Of a DNA stretch of 42,791 bases, positions 1 to 10,141 are shown one piece after another. The stretch comes from Pseudomonadota bacterium. Its GTDB lineage: Bacteria; Myxococcota_A; Polyangia; Polyangiales; JAFGIB01. The notes under the pieces are model-generated. The model saw nothing but the letters and a program-made list of their open reading frames with translations. It did no database searches and had not been told where the DNA came from. Within the stretch, counting starts at the first letter, position 1. The number at the start of each line of letters is the position of its first letter. The stretch is from assembly GCA_017881185.1 (NCBI GenBank), contig JADGRE010000023.1:1-42791 (forward strand). Direction: 5' to 3'. The position numbers and the translations under genes are program-made.

Positions 1-194
1 TGTTCCTGCGCGATCGCATGAACAAGATCATGGAACGCCACACCGGCAAGCCGGCCGAGCAGATCAAGGCGGACACCGAGCGCGACAAGTTCTTGTCGGC
101 CGAAGACGCGCGCAGCTACGGCATCATCGACACCATCATCGCCGGCCGCGACGCCAAAGACCAACCCACCGACATCAAGTCGCGCAACAAGTAG
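1..194 (+). CDS. clpP: ATP-dependent Clp protease proteolytic subunit ClpP (3' end only)
   Basis: The window opens inside this gene. The first whole codon is at 3-5 and the TAG stop is at 192-194, leaving 63 residues. The visible tail (NKIMERHTGKPAEQIK, then DRDKFLSAEDARSYGIID with T for E variations) has the layout of the ClpP C-terminus: the helix after the catalytic Asp region, the D-x-x-R-D-x-F/Y-x-S/M-A-E segment and the Y-G-I/L-I-D handle strand. The catalytic Ser and His lie upstream and cannot be seen. ClpP forms the barrel peptidase that pairs with ClpX. clpX follows 141 bp downstream, the usual clpP-clpX order, but with its own promoter-like sequence. The last dozen residues (polar, Lys/Asn-rich) are less conserved in the family. 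Confidence 0.93.
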   Translation, partial: FLRDRMNKIMERHTGKPAEQIKADTERDKFLSAEDARSYGIIDTIIAGRDAKDQPTDIKSRNK

Positions 195-283
195 GCAAGC
201 GTCTCCCTGGCAGGTTCGGCGCCCGCCCAGTCCCCACTCCGTAGGGCTGGTGCCCGGCACTTGCCGCCTGGTTTGCGGGGGGG

Positions 284-313
284 TTGGCGATCGCCAGAGT
301 GCCTGGCTATACT
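284..313 (+). promoter_or_regulatory. Putative sigma-70-type promoter for clpX
   Basis: TTGGCG at 284-289 and TATACT at 308-313 are separated by 18 bp. The -10 matches TATAAT at 5 of 6 positions and the -35 matches TTGACA at 4 of 6. A start near 320 would leave a leader of about 16 nt before the GTG of clpX at 336. This suggests that clpX can be transcribed separately from clpP. Seen by eye only. Confidence 0.5.
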
Positions 314-335
314 TTCAGCTAAGTGAGAGCTCATC

Positions 336-1595
<1,260 letters not shown>

Positions 1596-1821
1596 CTGGG
1601 CTGGGCGGGTCGACTGGCTGCGGGCATCCGGCCCCGCTGGATCTGACCCCAAGTGGGGACGCTCCCCAGCACTGCTGCGGCTCTCGGCAAACTGCCAGCG
1701 GCAGCCCGTGCAGCCCGCCCGCTGCGTCCCGGCCCCGTCACCCGGCCGGAAATTGGGGTATGCTTTAGGGTCTAGGTAGCGTGCTGCCTCCGAGCTCGCA
1801 ATCAGCAGTCAAAGGCTTCCG

Positions 1822-4338
<2,517 letters not shown>

Positions 4339-4359
4339 GCACAGGTGCACTCAGCTTTG

Positions 4360-4389
4360 CGAAAACAGTGCCGTATGATGCTGTTTTCG
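4360..4389 (+). terminator. Inverted repeat between lon and tRNA-Val
   Basis: CGAAAACAG (4360-4368) and CTGTTTTCG (4381-4389) are perfect 9-bp arms around a 12-nt loop. The stem has the A-tract/T-tract look of a bidirectional intrinsic terminator for lon. Its last base is the first base of the mature tRNA. TATGAT at 4374-4379 inside the loop could be the -10 of the tRNA promoter, although no good -35 is visible. Confidence 0.45.
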
Positions 4390-4460
4390 GGCGGGTAACT
4401 CAGCGGTAGAGTTGCGCCTTTACACGGCGCCAGTCGCAGGTTCGATCCCTGTCCCGCCCA
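4389..4460 (+). tRNA. tRNA-Val (anticodon UAC)
   Basis: 72 nt fold into a complete cloverleaf. The acceptor stem is GGGCGGG/CCCGCCC with discriminator A at 4460. The D arm is ACTC/GAGT, the anticodon stem GCGCC/GGCGC with loop TTTACAC (anticodon TAC, reading GUA and related Val codons), and the T arm GCAGG-TTCGATC-CCTGT. The CCA end is not encoded. No duplicated 3' end or integrase lies nearby, so there is no sign of use as an attachment site. Confidence 0.96.
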
Positions 4461-4501
4461 CTAAGATCGCCGGCAAACACAACGCCCGCGATCGACCTTA
4501 G
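4461..4501 (+). terminator. Weak hairpin downstream of tRNA-Val
   Basis: CTAAG with GATCGC (4461-4470) mirrors GCGATC (4488-4493) and CTTAG (4497-4501) with a 3-nt bulge and a 17-nt loop. It lies directly after the tRNA, so it may stop tRNA transcription or guide 3' processing. There is no T-run, so the terminator call is tentative. Confidence 0.3.
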
Positions 4502-4556
4502 CGTACGAACGACCAACACGACTGATCTCGGTCAACTGATCGGGTATCGTGCGCGC

Positions 4557-5396
4557 ATGCGTCGTGGCCTGGCCCTGCTGATCGGCATCGCCCTCGTGCT
4601 GGCAGCAGCCGCCGCTGCGCACGCGGACCAGCCGCGCGACTACATGCTCGACCGCTCACCAACAGGCGACTTCCTGTTGATGGACTACTTCGGTACCGGC
4701 GGGCGCTTGACGCTCCAGCACCGCAGCCCGATCTACGGCGCGGCAAACGACGCCACCATCGGTGCCAGCACGCTCGTCTCGTACGCGCTGGGGCAGAGCG
4801 AGGTGTTCGCGCAGCTGCGGGTGCTGTTCCTGGAGGTTGGCGGCAACCTCGGCTACCGCGCGACCTGGCGAAACCTGAGCTTCGCTCCCGGTACACACGG
4901 CGAGTACTGCAGCCTGTGCGACAGCGCGGCGCGCAGAGCGCGTGATCCGGTGTTCGGCATGGGCCCCGACACCGATCGCTTCGGTTACGCCGAGGCTCAC
5001 GCGCAGCTGTACGCGCCCTTCAACGACCACATGGTGTTCACGTCACTGGTCGCTGCGCGCCTGGAAGACTGCAAGCCGCGATCGTACGACTGGTTCTACG
5101 CAGACATCCACGACGCTGGCGTGGTCGGTCGTTTCGAGAACATGCTGCTCTTCAAGCACCGCAACTGGGGCGGCATCGGACCCTACCTGCAAGCCATGTT
5201 CCTGCCGCGCGCTGGGGTGCATCAAACCGAGTGGGCGTTCGGCTTCAACGCCATGACGCGTCTGGGCCTCGTGAAGCGCGACGACCTACTATTCCTCACG
5301 TTCCTGATGCGCCCCGGGGACGCCTACTATGGTCAGCACGCGTACTACTCGCCCGTACGTGCACTGCTGATCTACCGCATGACACTCACGCTGTGA
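4557..5396 (+). CDS. Exported protein of unknown function, possible outer-membrane beta-barrel
   Basis: 279 aa. The N-terminus is a classical Sec signal peptide: two Arg, a Leu/Ala-rich core and a likely cleavage at AHA-DQ near residue 24. I do not recognise the family. The mature part is rich in aromatic residues and Gly, with alternating hydrophobic stretches (for example GGRLTLQHRSPIYG and VLFLEVGGNLGYRATW). It ends in a strand-like tail, LLIYRMTLTL; repeated short amphipathic strands and such an end fit an outer-membrane barrel, though the last residue is Leu, not Phe. A CSLC pair and one further Cys in the middle could form disulfides. It stands alone between the tRNA and the lysine genes, 37 bp before the next start, so co-transcription with them is possible but unproven. 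Confidence 0.7.
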   Translation: MRRGLALLIGIALVLAAAAAAHADQPRDYMLDRSPTGDFLLMDYFGTGGRLTLQHRSPIYGAANDATIGASTLVSYALGQSEVFAQLRVLFLEVGGNLGYRATWRNLSFAPGTHGEYCSLCDSAARRARDPVFGMGPDTDRFGYAEAHAQLYAPFNDHMVFTSLVAARLEDCKPRSYDWFYADIHDAGVVGRFENMLLFKHRNWGGIGPYLQAMFLPRAGVHQTEWAFGFNAMTRLGLVKRDDLLFLTFLMRPGDAYYGQHAYYSPVRALLIYRMTLTL

Positions 5397-5433
5397 TCTC
5401 GCTGCGCCTGCAGCTGCACGCTAAGCTGTACGC

Positions 5434-6501
5434 ATGACCAACGTGCTGTTGCTTGGCGCTGGTAACATCGGTGTGGCGATTGCCGAGCTGCTCGGCCGCA
5501 TGCAGGACTACACGCTGACGGTCGCCGAGCGCGACGAGACGCGCTTGGCCGGCATGCCCGCGGGCGTGCACAAGCTGCCGCTCGACGTGACCGACCGCTC
5601 GGAGCTACGCAAGGCCCTGTCCGGCATCGACGCCGTGCTGAGCGCGTGCCCTTTCTTCTTGAATGTGGCCATCGCCGAGGTCGCGCGCGAGGCGGGAGTG
5701 CACTACTTCGATCTGACCGAGGACGTGGCCACTGCGCGACGCGTGCGCGAGCTCGCAGTGGGCGCCGACACCGTGTTCATCCCACAGTGTGGCCTCGCCC
5801 CAGGCTTCATTTCCATCGCCGCGAGCGATCTGGCCAAGCGCTTCGACAAGCTCAACCGCGTGCGCATGCGCGTGGGCGCACTGCCCTTATTTCCGAGCAA
5901 CGCACTGAAGTACAACCTCACCTGGAGCACGGCCGGCCTCATCAACGAGTACTGCAATCCGTGCCACGTCATCCACGACGGCGCAGTGCGCGAGGTGTTG
6001 CCACTCGAAGGGCTCGAGGAGTTCTCGCTCGACGGCGCCACCTACGAGGCGTTCAACACCTCGGGCGGCCTCGGCACGCTGTGGGAGACCCTGGCCGGCA
6101 AGGTCGACTTCCTCAACTACAAGACCATCCGCTATCCCGGGCACTGCGAGCTGATCCGCTTCCTGTGCAACGACCTGCGCTTGTGCGAACGACGCAAGCT
6201 GTTCCAGGACGTGCTGGAGCACGCAGTTCCCGTAACCACGCAAGACGTGGTGCTGATCTTCGTGACGGTGAGCGGAACGCGGAACGGGCGGCTCGTGCAA
6301 GAGACCTACACGAAGAAGGTCTATCACGGCAAAGTCGGCGACCACGAGCTGTCGGCGATCCAGATCACGACCGCCGCTGCGCTGTGCGCGATGCTCGACC
6401 TGCATCGCGAGGGCAAGCTGCCCAAGGCGGGTTTCGTGAAGCAAGAAGACGTCTCGCTCGCCACCTTCCTCGGCAATCGTTTCGGTCAGTACTACGGCTG
6501 A
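5434..6501 (+). CDS. Saccharopine dehydrogenase family protein, likely lysine catabolism
   Basis: 355 aa. The start shows a Rossmann dinucleotide-binding motif, GAGNIG (residues 8-13), and an acidic residue ends strand 2 (AERDE). The body matches the saccharopine dehydrogenase family, including CGLAPGF and the C-terminal region with KTIRYPGHCE that binds the amino-acid substrate. The glutamate-forming enzyme oxidises saccharopine to glutamate and 2-aminoadipate 6-semialdehyde with NAD(P)+. Assignment to that activity rests mainly on the next gene, an antiquitin-type dehydrogenase that would take the semialdehyde onward. The lysine-ketoglutarate reductase that makes saccharopine is not in the window. 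The alternative is another member of this broad family acting on a different opine or imine. Start ATG at 5434; the next gene begins 63 bp after the stop. Confidence 0.82.
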   Translation: MTNVLLLGAGNIGVAIAELLGRMQDYTLTVAERDETRLAGMPAGVHKLPLDVTDRSELRKALSGIDAVLSACPFFLNVAIAEVAREAGVHYFDLTEDVATARRVRELAVGADTVFIPQCGLAPGFISIAASDLAKRFDKLNRVRMRVGALPLFPSNALKYNLTWSTAGLINEYCNPCHVIHDGAVREVLPLEGLEEFSLDGATYEAFNTSGGLGTLWETLAGKVDFLNYKTIRYPGHCELIRFLCNDLRLCERRKLFQDVLEHAVPVTTQDVVLIFVTVSGTRNGRLVQETYTKKVYHGKVGDHELSAIQITTAAALCAMLDLHREGKLPKAGFVKQEDVSLATFLGNRFGQYYG

Positions 6502-6513
6502 AGCGCACAGGCC

Positions 6514-6543
6514 GACTCGACCCCACGCGACTCGACCCCACGC
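6514..6543 (+). repeat. Two 15-bp tandem repeats between the lysine genes
   Basis: GACTCGACCCCACGC occurs at 6514-6528 and again at 6529-6543, followed by a partial third copy (GAC-CGCACCC). It fills the gap ahead of a strong ribosome-binding site, AAGGAGG, at 6554-6560. No function is evident; slippage duplication is the simplest explanation. Confidence 0.8.
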
Positions 6544-6564
6544 GACCGCACCCAAGGAGGCGTC

Positions 6565-8112
6565 ATGGACATTCACCCGCTGCTCACGACCCTCGGGGTC
6601 GACCTTGCCGCTGTTGGCGGCGGAGATCTCGCCGTGCGGACACCGGTCGACGGCTCGAGCCTCGGCAGCGTTCGCACGGCCGATGCCGCGCAGATCGAGC
6701 GCGCGCTGACGCAAGCGGACGCCTGTTTTCGCCAGCTGCGTGTGCTGCCCGCCCCCAGACGCGGCGAAGCAATTCGGCTGTTCGGGGAGACACTGCGCTC
6801 CCACAAGGCCAGTCTCGGCCAGCTCGTAACCGTCGAGAGCGGCAAGATCCTCCCAGAGGGCCTGGGCGAAGTGCAGGAGATGATCGACATCTGCGACTTC
6901 GCAGTGGGCTTGTCTCGCCAGCTCTACGGTTTGACCATTGCATCCGAGCGGCCGCAGCACCGCATGATGGAACAGTGGCATCCGCTCGGGCCGGTGGCGG
7001 TCATCACCGCGTTCAACTTTCCGGTGGCGGTCTGGGCGTGGAACTTCGCGCTGGCCGTGGTGTGCGGCGACCCGGTCCTCTGGAAGCCTTCGGAAAAGAC
7101 GCCGATCACTGCGTTGGCGTGCCAGGCGCTCTGGCAACGCGCGATCGGACAGTTGCCGGACTGGCCCGAGCATGTGAGCCAAGTGTTGGTCGGCGGCCGC
7201 AACGTGGGCGAAGCCCTCGCCGCCGACAGCCGCGTGCCTCTCGTGAGCGCCACCGGCAGCTGCCGCATGGGCCGTGCGCTGTCGCCCGTGGTGGCGGCAC
7301 GCTTCGGCCGCGGCTTGCTCGAGCTCGGGGGCAACAACGCCATGATCGTGACGGCGAGCGCGGACCTCGAGCTGGCGGTGCGCGCCATCGTGTTCAGCGC
7401 AGTGGGCACGGCCGGCCAGCGCTGCACGAGCCTGCGACGGCTACTGGTGCAGCAGAGCGTGCGCGACGCGCTCCTGCTGCGCTTGATTGCAGCTTACAGC
7501 AGCTTGCGTATCGGCTCACCGCTGGACCCGGACACGCTCGTTGGCCCGCTCATCGACGAAGCAGCGGCAAACCACATGCAGACTGCGTTGCAGCAAGCCG
7601 TGCAACAAGGCGGCAGTCTGCTGGTGGGCGGCCGCCGCACGCTGCAGGATCGCTATCCCTCGGCTGCCTACATGCAGCCTGCGATCGTGCGCATGCCTGC
7701 GCAGACGCCAGTGGTCTGCGAGGAGACCTTTGCCCCCCTACTTTACGTGCTCGACTACCGCGAGCTTGCGGATGCGATCGTGCTGCACAATGCCGTTCCG
7801 CAAGGGCTGGCCTCGTGCATCTTCACGCGCGAGCTGCGCGAAGCAGAACTGTTCCTGTCAGCTGCCGGTAGCGACTGCGGGATCGCCAACGTGAACATAG
7901 GCCCCAGCGGCGCCGAGATCGGCGGCGCGTTCGGTGGCGAGAAAGCCACCGGTGGCGGGCGTGAGTCCGGCTCGGACGCGTGGAAGAGCTACATGCGCCG
8001 CACGACCAACACAATCAACTACGGGACGCAGCTACCGCTGGCACAGGGGATCAAGTTCGGCGCCTCCGCCGAAGCGGATGCACCGTCGCGGCAGCGGCCG
8101 GCTACTCGATGA
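6565..8112 (+). CDS. Antiquitin-type (ALDH7) aldehyde dehydrogenase, likely 2-aminoadipate semialdehyde dehydrogenase
   Basis: 515 aa NAD(P)-dependent aldehyde dehydrogenase. The general base Glu253 lies in ELGGNN and the nucleophile Cys287 in GTAGQRCTSLRRL. Both motifs, and the tail GGGRESGSDAWKSYMRR followed by TINYGTQLPLAQGIKF, are hallmarks of the ALDH7/antiquitin group, not of general ALDHs. ALDH7 enzymes oxidise 2-aminoadipate 6-semialdehyde (in equilibrium with piperideine-6-carboxylate) to 2-aminoadipate in lysine breakdown. The upstream saccharopine-dehydrogenase-like gene supplies a matching substrate. An AAGGAGG ribosome site 4 nt before the ATG fixes the start. The C-terminal end (about 20 residues past GIKF) is family-variable, and the stop overlaps the stop of the convergent PEGA gene by 11 bp. 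Confidence 0.92.
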   Translation: MDIHPLLTTLGVDLAAVGGGDLAVRTPVDGSSLGSVRTADAAQIERALTQADACFRQLRVLPAPRRGEAIRLFGETLRSHKASLGQLVTVESGKILPEGLGEVQEMIDICDFAVGLSRQLYGLTIASERPQHRMMEQWHPLGPVAVITAFNFPVAVWAWNFALAVVCGDPVLWKPSEKTPITALACQALWQRAIGQLPDWPEHVSQVLVGGRNVGEALAADSRVPLVSATGSCRMGRALSPVVAARFGRGLLELGGNNAMIVTASADLELAVRAIVFSAVGTAGQRCTSLRRLLVQQSVRDALLLRLIAAYSSLRIGSPLDPDTLVGPLIDEAAANHMQTALQQAVQQGGSLLVGGRRTLQDRYPSAAYMQPAIVRMPAQTPVVCEETFAPLLYVLDYRELADAIVLHNAVPQGLASCIFTRELREAELFLSAAGSDCGIANVNIGPSGAEIGGAFGGEKATGGGRESGSDAWKSYMRRTTNTINYGTQLPLAQGIKFGASAEADAPSRQRPATR

Positions 8113-9817
8113 GGTTGAGCACCTTGGTGACCGTCTGACCGGCCTTCACGCTGACGCTGAAGGTCTTGGTCAGGCCCATCGGCTGATTGATGAGCTTCAC
8201 GTTGTGGTTGCCCGGCGACAGTTGGATGGCCATCTGTGGCGTGTTGCCGAGCAACTTGCCATCGACGAACACCTGCGACCACGGGCGGCTGTTGACGCGC
8301 AGCGTCCCCTTGCTGCCTGAAGCAGCTGCTGGCGCAGGCGCAGCGGCGCGCGGCGCAGCCGCGACCCTGGGTGCCGCGACCGGGGCCGGACGCGCGTTGA
8401 AATGCGAGGGCGCAGCAGCCGCCGCGTGGTGATGATGGTGGTGCTCGGCGGCGACGGGTTTGCCAGCGGCGGGCTCGGCACTCGCAGCAGATTCGGCCGG
8501 CTTCACAGCCTTTGCAGCCGGAGCGCTTGCAGCCAACAGCTGCGCCGGGGGCAGCTCGAGCACGGCGCTGTCGGCCACGAACGCTTGCAGCTCGTAGGTC
8601 TGATAGCCGGTGTGCGTCAGCTGCAGCTTGTGCAGACCCGGAGCCACGTGCGTCACACGCGCCGGCGTCACCTGACCCACGGACTGGCCGTCCACGAGCA
8701 CATCGGCGCCCGGTGGCGTCGAATCGATCGCGAAGCCGGACTCGCGCGCGACCAGCTTGATCTCCGGCAAGGACTTGGCCTCGCCAGCAGCGAGCGTGAA
8801 CGGCGTGCGCTGCTCGACGAAGCCGTCTTTCTGCACCAGCAGCTCGTGCGTCACGCCTGGCGCGAGATCCGTCGCAGAGAACGGGCTCGAGCTGGCGGCC
8901 ACGGCCTTGCCGTCGATGAGCACGCGCGCATCGACCGGCACAGTGGTCAACGTGACCAGGCCCGGCGCTGGCGTGGAGAGCCAACCTCGGGCGGCGATGC
9001 CCAGGCCGACGATGGCCGCGGCACCCAGCGCAATCCAGAGCCACTGCGGCCGGTCGCCACGTAGATCTTGGCCCCACGCAGTGTCCTGCTCGGGCGCACG
9101 CACGAACGGCGAAGGCACGCCTGAGCGCATGCTCGGCAGTGCAGCTGACGGCGGCATCGACCCCACCGGCGCGTAGGCGAGCGCTTCCTGAGTGTGGGCG
9201 CTTGGAAACGGCGAGGGCCGACCCGACGGGAACGAAGTCGACACTGGCTCGAAGGCGGAGGTGGAGAGGTCTTCGCCGATCATCTGCATGCCAGCTTCAC
9301 CGCGCATCTGAGTCGGCAGCTCTTCGTCGTCCCAATCCATCTGCAAGTCGGCGGCAGGCGCAGCACCCGCGCCGTGCAACACGGAGGCCTGCACGCGCGT
9401 GGCAGCGTCGTCTGCCCAGCCGCCGTCACTGCCCGCAGCACCGTGGGCGTCGTACGATTCGTAGGACTCTGGTGCTTGTTCCACGTCGTCCGGCAGCTCG
9501 ACGAGCTCGGTGTCATCGGCCGCGCGTGCCGCCATTGGCGGCGCTGCGAGCGGAGCGACTTCGGGTGGGCGGCTGAACGTGCGCGCGGCAAGTCCTGGCG
9601 GTGGCAGCGTGCCACTGGGGCGAGCCGCATAGGCCGGCGGAGGAACCGCAACGCTTCCCGCGGGACGCGGCGGCGGTGAGAACACACGCGGCATCGCAGC
9701 CGGAGGGTCCGGCATGATGTTCAGCGTGCTGACGGTGCTGACCGGGTCGAGGTCGTCGAACGCCGCGAGACCCGTCACTTCGTCGCGCGGTAACGTGTCG
9801 CTGCCTACTTCCTGCAT
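8102..9817 (-). CDS. PEGA-domain single-pass membrane protein
   Basis: 571 aa from the ATG at 9817, which has AGGAGG at 9826-9831 with 8-nt spacing; an in-frame Met 34 codons upstream lacks such a site. The first ~250 residues are low complexity (Pro/Ala/Ser) and contain acidic patches such as WDDEELPTQM. One transmembrane helix follows (WLWIALGAAAIVGLGIAA). Beyond it come three PEGA-like beta modules, each with a V-x-(I/V)-D-G-K/Q core (VLIDGK, VLVDGQ, VFVDGK). The linker before the last module holds six consecutive His (codons at 8426-8443) and an Ala run. In myxobacteria, PEGA modules usually sit on surface or Ser/Thr-kinase-linked proteins; no kinase domain is present here. The orientation (long N-terminus cytoplasmic, PEGA outside) is inferred. 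A 14-bp palindrome lies 40 bp upstream. Confidence 0.88.
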   Translation of the reverse strand: MQEVGSDTLPRDEVTGLAAFDDLDPVSTVSTLNIMPDPPAAMPRVFSPPPRPAGSVAVPPPAYAARPSGTLPPPGLAARTFSRPPEVAPLAAPPMAARAADDTELVELPDDVEQAPESYESYDAHGAAGSDGGWADDAATRVQASVLHGAGAAPAADLQMDWDDEELPTQMRGEAGMQMIGEDLSTSAFEPVSTSFPSGRPSPFPSAHTQEALAYAPVGSMPPSAALPSMRSGVPSPFVRAPEQDTAWGQDLRGDRPQWLWIALGAAAIVGLGIAARGWLSTPAPGLVTLTTVPVDARVLIDGKAVAASSSPFSATDLAPGVTHELLVQKDGFVEQRTPFTLAAGEAKSLPEIKLVARESGFAIDSTPPGADVLVDGQSVGQVTPARVTHVAPGLHKLQLTHTGYQTYELQAFVADSAVLELPPAQLLAASAPAAKAVKPAESAASAEPAAGKPVAAEHHHHHHAAAAAPSHFNARPAPVAAPRVAAAPRAAAPAPAAASGSKGTLRVNSRPWSQVFVDGKLLGNTPQMAIQLSPGNHNVKLINQPMGLTKTFSVSVKAGQTVTKVLNLIE

Positions 9818-9856
9818 GGACGAAACCTCCTGCGCGCAGCGAACAGCGCTGCTCTG

Positions 9857-9870
9857 TCCCACATGTGGGA
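9857..9870. promoter_or_regulatory. Perfect 14-bp palindrome upstream of the PEGA gene
   Basis: TCCCACATGTGGGA is perfectly self-complementary. It lies about 40 bp ahead of the minus-strand start at 9817, and a TTGATC/TACAGC pair just upstream of it on that strand could be a weak promoter, although the spacing (15 bp) is short. Position and symmetry fit an operator for a dimeric repressor. No cognate regulator gene is in the window. Confidence 0.4.
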
Positions 9871-9928
9871 AGCTGTACCAAGTCTGCACTGAGATCAAGC
9901 CCCCAAAGTGGCCACTCATTGACCGGGC

Positions 9929-10120
9929 TCAACGTTCCTCCGTTTTCAGCAGGAAATGGGCATGGGGGGCAGCAATCGGCTGCTGCTCGTCGGCCTGCCA
10001 GGCGCGGACGTGTACGTTGGCCACGCGCCCGCCGTGCTTGGTGATGCTCGCCCGGGCAAAGGCGACCCGCGTGCAGCCCGGCCCCAGCACCACGCGCTTC
10101 GCACCGATCCGCCTGTCCAT
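9929..10120 (-). pseudogene. Short coding remnant resembling the C-terminus of a hotdog-fold (PaaI-like) thioesterase
   Basis: 63 codons read from an ATG at 10120 to a TGA at 9929-9931. Third codon positions are strongly G/C, as in the real genes around it, so the stretch looks coding. The peptide contains CTRVAFARASITKHGGRVA, resembling the last strands of the hotdog fold (G-R-R-V-x-F-A-x-A-x-V-x-D-x-x-G-R-L-V-A). Family members are about 130-150 residues; here the half with the conserved HGG/active-site helix is missing. The open frame upstream runs in phase directly into the TGA of pap (10142-10144), so no room is left for the N-terminus. It is most likely the tail of a gene truncated by rearrangement; a genuine small protein is the alternative. 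With the PEGA leader it fills the 324-bp gap 9818-10141, where I see no other gene. Confidence 0.45.
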
Positions 10121-10141
10121 GCCGAACGCAACGCAACACAG

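Noticed and set aside
1774-1789. AGGTAGC-GT-GCTGCCT as an operator of lon
   Set aside because: One mismatch in 7-bp arms, no match to CIRCE or another known heat-shock element, and easily expected by chance in GC-rich DNA.
4389-4460. tRNA-Val as an integration (att) site
   Set aside because: No repeated 3' end of the tRNA, no integrase, and gene content and composition do not change downstream.
5646-7871. 741-codon plus-strand frame across the saccharopine dehydrogenase and ALDH genes
   Set aside because: Out-of-frame Arg/Ala-rich shadow spanning two genes with convincing motifs in other frames.
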